DNA of 64,000 nucleotides from Bacillota bacterium (GTDB lineage Bacteria; Bacillota; Clostridia; Acetivibrionales; DSM-1351), in contig JAEZOA010000136.1 in NCBI GenBank assembly GCA_023441625.1, forward strand, positions 1 to 64,000, read 5' to 3'. Below, in pieces: positions 1 to 7,771 of this stretch. How positions within the stretch are numbered: position 1 is the first letter of the stretch; every line of letters starts with the position of its first letter. The notes beneath the pieces are model-generated. The model worked only from the letters and a program-made list of their open reading frames with translations, had not been told where the DNA came from and ran no database searches. A program made the position numbers and the translations under genes.

Positions 1-779
1 CCGCCAAACCATTTAAAACTTGTCTGTCTCATAAGTAACTTGCTAGCATCCTTGCTAATGCATATTTCCCAAACATCATTGTTCTTGTAAATCCATTCAT
101 AACCATCACTGACTCGCCGCACACAAGGATAAGATACATTCCCTCTATATTTAAAAAAGTTTATAAACTTCTCATCAGATGAATATTGTGGCGAATATCC
201 ATTAATTTTCAGATTAATATCTTTTTTTAAAGTTAAATCAAACTCATGTATAAACATATCTTTTAAGTTACCATAAATAATCTTAGTTCCGTTTTTGTTC
301 CACGAATAATCATGACAATCAGAAATTAAAATACTTTCCTTTTCAGTATCAAAATCATAAAAATATATATTTCCATTATCACTGTAGGAAATTGCATTTC
401 TATTCGGTACACATTTTAAATATTCATACTTCCTTGTGTCATCTTCATTTACTCTTAGTTTTACAGTTTGAGTTTCTTTGTTGTCTAAGCTTATTTCAAA
501 AATTTCCGATTCACCAGAATCCTCCTGACTAACCGCATAAACACTATTTCTTTTTTCACAGTAATCCATGCATGAATACCTACCTACTTGGCTAATAATA
601 TTGGTTTTATTAGTTCTTAAATTAATAATAGATATTCCATCAAGTTTATCTTTATTGATTGCCTCGTTCATTACTATTAATTTGCCCGAAGGTAACCTAT
701 TATCGATAATATTGTAAGTAACTATAATTGTAGTGACAAATAATATACACATTCCAATTATTAATATTTTTTTAATCAT
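1..779 (-). CDS. Signal-anchored beta-propeller-like protein, 3' part beyond window
   Basis: An open frame of 259 codons runs from an ATG at 779 off the left edge with no stop; AGGAGG lies seven bases upstream. The product begins MIKKILIIGMCILFVTT, one hydrophobic segment (residues about 4-22) that looks like a signal anchor. The rest is hydrophilic and beta-rich, with recurring short strands of the kind NGNIYFYDFDTEKE and GTKIIYGNLKD, resembling TolB/WD40-type propeller blades. That fold is inferred from texture, not from a diagnostic motif. No catalytic residues were recognised. It is probably an extracytoplasmic protein of unknown function. It follows a decayed gene on the same strand. Confidence 0.7.
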   Translation of the reverse strand, partial: MIKKILIIGMCILFVTTIIVTYNIIDNRLPSGKLIVMNEAINKDKLDGISIINLRTNKTNIISQVGRYSCMDYCEKRNSVYAVSQEDSGESEIFEISLDNKETQTVKLRVNEDDTRKYEYLKCVPNRNAISYSDNGNIYFYDFDTEKESILISDCHDYSWNKNGTKIIYGNLKDMFIHEFDLTLKKDINLKINGYSPQYSSDEKFINFFKYRGNVSYPCVRRVSDGYEWIYKNNDVWEICISKDASKLLMRQTSFKWFG

Positions 780-788
780 ACTGACCTC

Positions 789-1345
789 CTACTTTTTAAA
801 TGTTCCATACTTGTATCCCTTCTTTGTTCCTATTTCATATGCCCCGTTCGGTATTAGTCCTATATCTTCATATTTTTTGACTTTTTTCTTTACACCCTCG
901 ATAAATGCATTAAAATTTTTATCTAATTCCTTTTTATAATTCCACGGAAGTGAAAGACGTGCATCAAGTATACCTTTATTGAATTCTATATAAAGGTCAG
1001 CGAGTCCTGCTCTGATAATATTTGGATGTACTACATAGATACTTGTAATAATTTAAATAGAGAGTTTCTATTGCTGGAAGACTTGCTCCATTGCATATGT
1101 CTTCCTCGTCTACAAGCTTTATATCTTTGAGCAGTCTGTTCATGCTGTCATATTGAAGCTTAAATGGGGAAACTCAAATTTAATTTACTCTTGACAAGAC
1201 TTAGTAGGTCTTGCTCTTGACTAACTGTTGGCACTATCAACACCCCGTATCGGTCTTTCACTGACGAGAAACGCCCATGCTGGGAACACCAGAAAGGAAG
1301 CCTGTCACATACAACAGTCTCTCAATATATTAATGAGTCACCCTG
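789..1345 (-). pseudogene. Decayed gene remnant with frameshifts
   Basis: Three coding-looking stretches on the minus strand lie in different frames. The last (about 1044 down to the TAG at 789) reads through PNIIRAGLADLYIEFNKGIL and ends YKYGTFKK. The middle one (about 1163-1035) contains YDSMNRLLKDIKLVDEED. An earlier one (about 1345-1170) contains CDRLPFWCSQHGRFSSVKD. Stops and a one-base shift near 1035-1050 separate them, and there is no intact start with an SD. Amino-acid texture and codon use look protein-coding, so I read this as a broken gene, perhaps the end of a larger secreted or mobile-element protein. The family was not recognised. Confidence 0.45.
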
Positions 1346-1580
1346 CTTTTTTCCAAAACCAATGTTCCCATAATTAATTATTATCTCTAATTGAATTCGC
1401 ATCTTTATACTTCATTCTTATCTCTCCAATTCTATATTTGAAGCTATTTATCATGCTAATTCTGTTTTTAATTTTATGCCTATAATGTTATAAAAAATCT
1501 ACTTATGGTTCTATCTGTATAACGACCTTTTACTAGGATTATCTGTAGCTACAAGTTTACAATTTACAATTCTCAGACCG

Positions 1581-1721
1581 CTATCCATCTGCTACAGCAT
1601 CTGCAACTAGCCAATAGGCAACACATGTATAACTGCCTTTTTTGTCCTTTGCTGCTACTATGTTTCCTAGTAAGTCTGTCCTCCATATATTTATGTTTAT
1701 GAAAACTATTACACATAATCA
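1581..1721 (-). pseudogene. Short coding remnant, C-terminal fragment
   Basis: About 46 open codons end at a TAG at 1581-1583 and read WRTDLLGNIVAAKDKKG followed by SYTCVAYWLVADAVADG. It has the look of the C-terminus of a larger protein, possibly a transposase, but no start codon with an SD precedes it and the upstream frame is closed. Between this and the neighbouring remnant (1346-1580) I see only AT-rich sequence and a 13-codon start-like stub near 1415. The whole 0.8-1.75 kb stretch looks like an old insertion or deletion scar. Confidence 0.3.
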
Positions 1722-1810
1722 GATTTTTGTAAACTAATGTTATTTTAATATTAATTCCATTATTTTACCATTAATTATATAATTTAGTCAATTTTGTAAT
1801 GTAAGCCAAA

Positions 1811-1865
1811 TAAAAGCTCCGCTTATGTAAGCAGTTTATTGTATAACTGTTTACATAAACGGAGC
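1811..1865 (-). terminator. Rho-independent terminator after lepA
   Basis: A long inverted repeat (GCTCCG at 1816, CGGAGC ending 1865, with further pairing of TTATGTAA and AGTT inside) is followed on the minus strand by TTTTATTT. It lies 40 nt past the lepA stop codon. Confidence 0.85.
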
Positions 1866-1905
1866 AATCAAATATCTGAATAATTATTTGTTTGTCAGCA
1901 AAAAC

Positions 1906-3714
1906 CTAATCCAATTTCAACACACTCATGAACGCCTCTTGTGGCACCTCTACCGACCCAACCTGACGCATGCGCTTCTTTCCTTCCTTCTGCTTTTCAA
2001 GGAGCTTTCTCTTTCTTGTGATATCGCCACCATAGCATTTTGCTAAAACGTCCTTTCTAAAGGCTTTAACAGTTTCCCTGGCAATAATTTTTCCTCCGAT
2101 ACATGCTTGTATAGGTATTTCGAACATCTGTCTTGGAATTGATTCCTTTAGCTTTTCAGTCATTCTTCTACCACGTGAAACAGACTTTTCTCTGTGAACA
2201 ATAAAGGATAAAGCATCTACTATTTCTCCATTAAGCATAATATCCAGCTTTACCAAATCGGATTTTGTATATCCCAAGAGTTCATAGTCGAAAGAAGCAT
2301 AACCCCTTGTTCTTGACTTAAGCGCATCAAAAAAATCGTAAATAATCTCATTCAAAGGCATCTCATAGGTTAGCATGGTCCTTGATGCATCAAGATATGA
2401 CATATCCTTAAATACGCCTCTTCTATCTTGACAAAGCTCCATTATATTTCCAACAAATTCAGTAGGCACCATGATAGAAGCCTTAACAATAGGCTCCTCC
2501 ATCAGTTCTATCTCAGTCAATGGAGGAAGATTGGTAGGATTATCTATGTTTAATACTTCACCCTTTGTTGTTGTAATCTTGTAAATAACACTTGGTGCAG
2601 TAGTTACCAAGTCGAAATTATATTCTCTTTCCAATCTTTCTTGTATAATTTCCATATGCAAAAGCCCAAGGAAACCACATCTAAAGCCAAAGCCTAGTGC
2701 AACTGAAGATTCAGGTTCAAAAGTCAGTGAAGCATCATTTAATTGTAGCTTTTCTAGGGCATCTCTTAGATCCCCATATTTTGAGCCATCCGCTGGATAA
2801 ATACCACAGAAAACCATGGAATTCACCTTCTTATAGCCTGCTAGAGGTTCTTTGGCAGGATTATTTACCAACGTAATAGTATCACCTACATGAATGTCTC
2901 TAACATTTTTAATGCTAGCTGCTATATATCCAACATCTCCAGCTCGTAGCTCATTTGCTGGAGTTAATCCATCTGGCTTAAGATAACCCAATTCTGTAAC
3001 TAAGAATTCCTTTTTTGTATACATCATTTTGATGGTATCACCTGTTTTTACAGTACCCTCCTTAACTCTCATGTATACAATAACACCCTTTTAGCTATCA
3101 TAGAAGGAGTCAAATATAAGTGCTCGCAATGGAGCATCTTCATCTCCATCTGGACACGGAATCATGTTAACAATTTTTTCAAGCACTTCTTCTATATTTA
3201 AACCATTCTTAGCTGATATCAGAGGTGCTTCTGAAGCATCTAATCCGATAACATCTTCAATTTCCTGCTTTACTACATCAGGCTGTGCACTTGGTAAGTC
3301 AATCTTGTTAATTACAGGCATGACTTCAAGATTGTGTTCAAGTGCTAGATATACATTTGCTAAGGTCTGAGCTTCTATCCCTTGAGCGGCATCAACTACG
3401 AGAATTGCTCCTTCACAGGCTGCAAGGCTTCTTGATACCTCATAGTGAAAGTCCACATGACCAGGAGTATCAATTAAATTATAAATGTATTCATGTCCAT
3501 CAGAGGCTTTAAATACCATTCTAACCGCTCGTGCCTTAATGGTTATTCCTCGTTCCCTTTCAAGTTCCATATTGTCCAAAACCTGTTCCTGCATTTCCCT
3601 TTGAGTAAGCACTCCTGTTCTCTCCAATAATCTATCTGCAAGAGTAGATTTTCCATGGTCAATATGAGCAATTATGCAAAAATTCCTAATATATTTTTGT
3701 CTTTCACTTGGCAT
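1906..3714 (-). pseudogene. lepA: Elongation factor 4 (LepA), interrupted by an in-frame stop
   Basis: Translational GTPase LepA/EF4, a ribosome-binding factor that acts on stalled or mistranslocated ribosomes. The reading frame is collinear over 602 codons, the usual family length. The G1 motif AHIDHGKST, DTPGH and NKID are in the first part; the LepA-specific C-terminal end (RKKLLEKQKEGKKR-type basic region) closes it. Codon 208 is TAA (3091-3093) in the context FYDS-stop-KGVIVYMRVKEG, where the family has Tyr (YDSYKGV), so one base change splits the gene. An internal ATG at 3072 lacks a good SD. GGAGG stands seven bases before the chosen ATG at 3714. It may be a true pseudogene, a sequencing error or a readthrough site. 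Confidence 0.9.
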
Positions 3715-3824
3715 TCGTATCCTCCACAACTCTTTGTTAAATAATCGATAAAATAGCATTATCGCGCATTTAATTATACCATACCATTGTAAAGGTGCAA
3801 TATGGTTATTTGAAACAATATCAA

Positions 3825-3860
3825 GACTATAGTCACCAAATTCAGAAAGTGGCTATAGCC
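3825..3860. repeat. Inverted repeat downstream of the small membrane protein gene
   Basis: GACTATAGTCAC (3825-3836) pairs with GTGGCTATAGCC (3849-3860), 12 positions with one mismatch and one G-U. It lies between the stop of the small gene at 3900 and lepA. On the minus strand it is followed by TTGATATTG, a poor T-run, so it may be a weak terminator or an mRNA 3' stabiliser. Confidence 0.45.
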
Positions 3861-3899
3861 TAATAATAAGAGTAAATAGTAACTAAATAGTTACATATT

Positions 3900-4181
3900 C
3901 TAATTTTCTTTATTAAAGAAAGACTTTATATTATCAATATCTCTCATAATATATTTAAAATTTAATGTAAACTTGCTATTTAATATATCTACCTGATATA
4001 TATTATTATCAATAGTTTCAATTTGAAATAATTCAAGACGAGATTTACCATACATTACATAGCTTTTATTTATATCTACTATAAATAACCCTGAAAGAAG
4101 CACTGCTACAAATAGTAATAAAACAATTACTATTTTTATTTCATATAATCTTTGTTGTCTAAATCTGATTTTTCTAGCCAA
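3900..4181 (-). CDS. Small single-pass membrane protein, unknown
   Basis: 93 aa from a TTG start at 4181, chosen because GGAGG lies six bases before it; starts at 4193 (ATG) or 4202 (TTG) are possible but have no SD at the right distance. The basic N-terminus (MARKIRFRQQRLYEIK) precedes one membrane span (residues about 15-36, rich in Ile/Val/Leu), then a hydrophilic tail of about 55 residues. The topology suggests a type II anchored protein with an outside domain. It lies between spoIIP and lepA on the same strand. The sequence around its start (CATGGAGGTTATT) matches the spoIIP start region closely. The function was not recognised. Confidence 0.6.
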   Translation of the reverse strand: MARKIRFRQQRLYEIKIVIVLLLFVAVLLSGLFIVDINKSYVMYGKSRLELFQIETIDNNIYQVDILNSKFTLNFKYIMRDIDNIKSFFNKEN

Positions 4182-4312
4182 AATAACCTCCATGCGCTTC
4201 AATCCTCTGAGAAATATATTAATATTTTTGACATGACAGAGTCTTTTTAGTCAATAATAATCATATATACTTCTATCGCATGGTTACTTGTTATCCGACT
4301 AGAAAAGTTTGT

Positions 4313-5617
4313 TTACTTGTTTTTATATATGACATCATTAATTGCTTGAGCCAAATAGTTAGTGCTTCGAACACATTCATCAATAATATTTCCATCTCCT
4401 CCAATTTCAACAATAACCGATCCATTTGTCAAATGCTGGTTATATCTGTTTTTACTTATGTAAATAGGCTTTGCCAGTCCAGGACATATTTCATTTAGTC
4501 TAGCCTGAACCTTAATAGCTAGCTTCAAATTTTCTTTCCATTTAGGATTGCTTAGCTTTGAATCAGTACCAATTACAAACATAATCTGTGCTACATCCTT
4601 ACCATTTATCTTTTTTACAACTCTAAGTTTTTCGTCACCTGCCGCATCTCGGTGTAAATCTATTGTCATTTTAAGTGAAGAATACTTATCTACATAGTTG
4701 GTTAAAGTTTTTAGTGAATTAACGTATGAGCTATTATAGTCTTTATCATGAACAGTTGAATTATGAACTACATTTATGTTGTATTTTTTCAAATTACTTG
4801 TAAGAGCCTCTCCTACCCTAACTACGTTATACTTATTATCAGTGGTTCTTGATGCTGTGTTCTTTGATTTAAGTTCAGCCATGCTTTTTAAATAGCTCTC
4901 TGTTGTGTGAGTATGGTATATAAGTATTTGAGGTCCTGTCTTGACGGTTGATAGTTTAAGAGGTTCCTTAAGTAGCTTGTTTATATCTATACTGTATTTT
5001 GTTTGATTCATTACGTTAATTTTTCCACTAGTTACAACTGGATTGTTGTTTATATCCTCATCATCTACATCGCCTTCAAAGGTTATACTGCTAGAAACAG
5101 CTATAGGAGCTTTATTAGCTTTATTTGAATTAATAATTTCATTACTTAATGCTATTGCTTTTTGTGCCTTACTTTCTATTTTTTCGAGTTTTTCATCTGC
5201 AATTCTTTTATTCTCAGACTTTTGCTGCTCAAGCTGAGCAATATATATCTGATACTGATTATCATAGAACATTTCAAGATATGGGTGATTTGCATTTACG
5301 ATGGTTATTGGATTGTATCTATCAATACCAAGGAACTTAAAAAATCCATCATTTATAGCCCCTATTACTTTATGATTTGCCACTGGCGAAATATCTACGT
5401 TTTCAACTACCTCTTTTGAATTAGCAGTGTTATTAGTAAGGTCTTTTGTTACCATACCACTTTGGTTTATATTAGCTGCTTTAAATGCAATACTGCCAAT
5501 TAAAATTCCTAGGATTGCACATACAATTATAGGTAGCTTAGTCAGATTTCTCTTACTGCTACCTATGTTTGAATTATTATATAAGTACCCTCTCTGAACT
5601 CTCACAATTTCTCTCAT
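4313..5617 (-). CDS. spoIIP: Stage II sporulation protein P
   Basis: SpoIIP is the cell-wall amidase/endopeptidase of the forespore engulfment complex (with SpoIID and SpoIIM). The 434-aa product has one N-terminal membrane anchor (about residues 30-50), a variable linker with a Lys/Glu-rich helix, and the C-terminal catalytic domain, seen as ILIYHTHTTESYL and MTIDLHRDAAG, which carry the family's metal ligands. Start ATG at 5617 follows GGAGG at five bases. A longer frame begins at an ATG at 5668 but has no SD. The SD is buried in a strong hairpin (5621-5675) and overlapped by a possible upstream small ORF, so translational control is plausible. In many clostridia it follows gpr, which is absent here. 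Confidence 0.92.
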   Translation of the reverse strand: MREIVRVQRGYLYNNSNIGSSKRNLTKLPIIVCAILGILIGSIAFKAANINQSGMVTKDLTNNTANSKEVVENVDISPVANHKVIGAINDGFFKFLGIDRYNPITIVNANHPYLEMFYDNQYQIYIAQLEQQKSENKRIADEKLEKIESKAQKAIALSNEIINSNKANKAPIAVSSSITFEGDVDDEDINNNPVVTSGKINVMNQTKYSIDINKLLKEPLKLSTVKTGPQILIYHTHTTESYLKSMAELKSKNTASRTTDNKYNVVRVGEALTSNLKKYNINVVHNSTVHDKDYNSSYVNSLKTLTNYVDKYSSLKMTIDLHRDAAGDEKLRVVKKINGKDVAQIMFVIGTDSKLSNPKWKENLKLAIKVQARLNEICPGLAKPIYISKNRYNQHLTNGSVIVEIGGDGNIIDECVRSTNYLAQAINDVIYKNK

Positions 5618-5711
5618 AGTAACCTCCATGCCCACATTTGGGCTCAAATAGTAATGAAAAAATTGCATGGAGGTCGCGGTTTATCTTTGTTTTGTATCTT
5701 ATATTTTTCAC
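5577..5711 (-). CDS. Possible 44-aa leader ORF overlapping the spoIIP start
   Basis: A GTG at 5711 is preceded at five bases by a perfect GGAGG. The frame runs 44 codons through both arms of the spoIIP hairpin and stops at 5577-5579, 41 bases inside spoIIP in another frame. The predicted peptide begins MKNIRYKTKINRDLHAIFSL. Ribosomes translating it would melt the hairpin that hides the spoIIP SD, a classical coupling arrangement. No homology was recognised and the peptide itself may have no function. The evidence is only the SD, the spacing and the geometry. Confidence 0.35.
   Translation of the reverse strand: MKNIRYKTKINRDLHAIFSLLFEPKCGHGGYYERNCESSERVLI
5621..5675 (-). promoter_or_regulatory. 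Hairpin sequestering the spoIIP ribosome binding site
   Basis: On the minus strand GACCUCCAUGC (5675-5665) pairs over 11 positions with GCAUGGAGGUU (5631-5621), which contains the SD of spoIIP. A small GCCC/GGGC stem lies in the loop. The bases around it (ACCG before the stem, GGCATGG close to the start codon) resemble the hairpin elements before the activase, holA and DUF362 genes. Confidence 0.6.
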
Positions 5712-5948
5712 GCTAACCTCCAATACTCGTCTTTAATCTCTTGTGTGTGAACAAACCGATATAAAAATATATTCAAAACCAACAAAAAATATAACAGATT
5801 TAAAAAAAATTATTTTAATAAAAAGCAACTCAGAATATGGGAAATAATGTAATATGATTTGGTGACTATTTTTTGAATTTTCTGTTCTCAAAACAGGTAC
5901 AAAATCATATATCAAAGAATATACTATTTAGAAACGGGGGAAAGAACA

Positions 5949-6146
5949 TTGAATTTTCATACAGTTAAATGTTGTATGTGTAAAAGTGTATTATTAAACC
6001 TTCCAAAAGAAGAGCTTGAGAGATTAAGCAATCTTACATTTAGATGTGAAAGTTGTGGACATCAACTTGTTTTTAACGGAACAGTTACAACAGTTATAAG
6101 TAACGATTCTATACATAATGTTTTGAAGTATGATTTAAACATATAA
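5949..6146 (+). CDS. Small zinc-ribbon protein
   Basis: 65 aa from a TTG start at 5949 preceded by GGGGGAAAG. Two CxxC knuckles, CCMC and CESC, about 25 residues apart form a treble-clef/zinc-ribbon-like module, followed by a short hydrophobic beta stretch (QLVFNGTVTTVI). No enzyme signature is visible. Such peptides are often nucleic-acid binding or regulatory, but that is inference. It stands alone on the plus strand between minus-strand genes and is followed by a bidirectional terminator. Confidence 0.6.
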   Translation: MNFHTVKCCMCKSVLLNLPKEELERLSNLTFRCESCGHQLVFNGTVTTVISNDSIHNVLKYDLNI

Positions 6147-6188
6147 AGAAGTAGAAACCTAAATATACAAATATTGAATAAAGAGATC

Positions 6189-6225
6189 AAACAAGCAAGT
6201 TGGAAAGCAAACATTGCTTATGTTA
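6189..6225 (+). repeat. Dispersed ~38-bp repeat, copy 1
   Basis: AAACAAGCAAGTTGG...ATTGCTTATGTTAA is a diverged copy of the family whose consensus core is AACGCAAGTTGGCAAGCCAA followed by CATTGCTTATGTTAA. It abuts the terminator at 6231. Confidence 0.6.
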
Positions 6226-6230
6226 ATTTA

Positions 6231-6269
6231 AAAAGAGGGTTCTCAAAAATATCGTGAGAGCCCTCTTTT
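6231..6269. terminator. Bidirectional terminator
   Basis: AAAAGAGGGTTCTCA pairs with TGAGAGCCCTCTTTT around a nine-base loop, with A and T runs on both flanks. It separates the convergent genes ending at 6146 (plus) and 6307 (minus). Confidence 0.9.
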
Positions 6270-6306
6270 GACTATGTATATAATTTAATGCATATACCGT
6301 AATAAA

Positions 6307-6639
6307 TTATTTCAGTATTCTATATTTTCCTATAAGTGGCAGTTCTTGAGCTTTTCCATTCATAGCTCCAACTAATCCAATTATGACAAATACAAATATC
6401 GCAATTGAATATAGTGGTGACAGAATCCAACCTATGAATGGAAGAATGCCAAATAATATGCTACCTGCTACTGACACAATTAATAGCAATAGCCCCTGAT
6501 TGGCATGATATTTACCAAATGGCGATTCAGGACATACTATAAGCGGCAAAAAGAAAATAATATAAGCAAGACCTGAAATTAGCTTATTTTTTTCAATATC
6601 CTCCGCAGAATAACTGCTAACGTTCTCTTGTTCAGTCAT
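6307..6639 (-). CDS. DUF4870 / Tic20-like membrane protein
   Basis: 110 aa with a hydrophilic N-terminus, then three to four membrane spans. The stretch NKLISGLAYIIFFLPLIV followed by FGKYHANQGLLLLI is typical of the DUF4870 (Tic20-like) family; the HANQ motif sits between the first two spans. AGGAG lies about seven bases before the ATG. The family has no settled bacterial function. It is monocistronic, ending at the bidirectional terminator at 6231-6269. Confidence 0.75.
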   Translation of the reverse strand: MTEQENVSSYSAEDIEKNKLISGLAYIIFFLPLIVCPESPFGKYHANQGLLLLIVSVAGSILFGILPFIGWILSPLYSIAIFVFVIIGLVGAMNGKAQELPLIGKYRILK

Positions 6640-6895
6640 AAAAATCTCCTCTCATTTGATTATATTTGATTATGCTATTACAAACTACATTTTGCTTGAC
6701 ATTAATTTAAATAGTATTTGGGTTAATAAATTAGAGTCAATTTTAGTATAATTAAAACCTGTATATGAGTTAGCAATTGATATTTATTTGTAATAGGTTA
6801 ATTATATTATTATTAGTAATATTTATCAATATAATGTTTAAATTCTTAAACATGCTTTCTTTTAAATATATCAGTCTATTTAACTCTTTAACAAA

Positions 6896-6914
6896 TTAAG
6901 AAAATCTTAAGAAA
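6896..6914 (+). promoter_or_regulatory. Candidate OmpR-type response-regulator box
   Basis: Two copies of TTAAGAAA start 11 bases apart, one helical turn, the usual geometry for tandem OmpR-family DNA-binding domains. They lie about 100 bases upstream of the best promoter of a response-regulator operon, so autoregulation is a reasonable guess. Confidence 0.35.
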
Positions 6915-7003
6915 TTCATTCATTGCTTTGTAAGAATCAATTGTTATCATCTTGCTATACGCTGTCAAACTTAACAATAAGCGTAAATTTCATATTAGGG
7001 GTG

Positions 7004-7012
7004 TGTTATAAT
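7004..7012 (+). promoter_or_regulatory. Extended -10 promoter for the sensor operon
   Basis: TGT followed by a perfect TATAAT (7007-7012) makes an extended -10 element. No good -35 is at the right spacing. Transcription would begin near 7019, about 65 bases before the GTG start of the response regulator. Confidence 0.4.
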
Positions 7013-7084
7013 GTTAATATCCTATTTAAATGAATTTGGATAGGTTTTATGCTGGTTGTGAAAATTGTTTCGGAGGTTACATAC

Positions 7085-7771
7085 GTGAACATTCTTGTTT
7101 GTGATGATGAGAAAGAAATTGTGGATGCAATAGAGATTTATTTGAAAAATGAAGGTTATACCGTATTTAAAGCATATAATGGCGTTGAAGCTTTAGCCAT
7201 AATCAATAAAATGGAAATAAAATTAGTTATAATTGATATAATGATGCCCGTAATGGATGGCATTAAGGCTACAATGAAAATTCGCGAAAAACACAACATT
7301 CCAGTCTTAATGCTCAGTGCAAAATCCGAAGATACTGACAAAATAATAGGATTAAATCTGGGTGCTGATGATTACGTTACTAAACCCTTCAACCCATTAG
7401 AGTTAATTGCAAGAGTTAAATCCTTACTTAGAAGATATGTTTCTTTAGGAAGCTTTGTTTCTAAAACAGGGGTCTTTAAAACAGGAGAGCTTGTCATTGA
7501 TGATGATTCAAAGGAAGTTAAGGTTGATGATGAGCTTATAAAGCTAACTCCTGTTGAGTACAAGATATTGAAGCTGCTCTGTGAAAACGCAGGAAAGGTA
7601 TTCTCAATTGATCAGATATATGAGCAGGTGTGGAATGAACAAGCCTTCTGCCCTGAGAATACCGTTGCAGTACATATTAGGAGAATCCGAGAAAAAATTG
7701 AAATTAATCCGAAGGAACCAAAATATTTAAAGGTGGTGTGGGGTATTGGATACAAAATCGAAAAAATATAG
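7085..7771 (+). CDS. OmpR-family response regulator
   Basis: 228 aa from a GTG start at 7085, chosen because GGAGG lies eight bases upstream and the product then begins at the receiver domain (MNILVCDDEKEIVDAIEIYL). The acidic pocket DD, the phospho-acceptor Asp in VIIDIMMPVMDG, the Ser in MLSAKSED and the Lys in DYVTKPF are all present. A winged-helix DNA-binding domain follows (about 130-228), with LTPVEYKILKLL and the recognition end VWGIGYKIE. It resembles the VanR/SrrA-like branch. The next gene, the kinase, overlaps its end by 26 bases, so the pair is translationally coupled and is very likely a cognate pair. Confidence 0.95.
   Translation: MNILVCDDEKEIVDAIEIYLKNEGYTVFKAYNGVEALAIINKMEIKLVIIDIMMPVMDGIKATMKIREKHNIPVLMLSAKSEDTDKIIGLNLGADDYVTKPFNPLELIARVKSLLRRYVSLGSFVSKTGVFKTGELVIDDDSKEVKVDDELIKLTPVEYKILKLLCENAGKVFSIDQIYEQVWNEQAFCPENTVAVHIRRIREKIEINPKEPKYLKVVWGIGYKIEKI

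Larger units (their letters stand above)
6640..7084. other. AT-rich intergenic region upstream of the sensor operon
   Basis: 445 bases without a gene. They hold a direct repeat TTAAGAAA at 6896-6903 and 6907-6914 (11-base period) and an extended -10 promoter (TGT-TATAAT) at 7004-7012. The rest is low-complexity A/T sequence with no further structure that I can support. Confidence 0.5.

Noticed and set aside
1272..1283. GCCCATGC near 1272 as another copy of the SD-hairpin element
   Set aside because: Only a short core matches, and there is no start codon with the six-base spacing nor a complete second arm.
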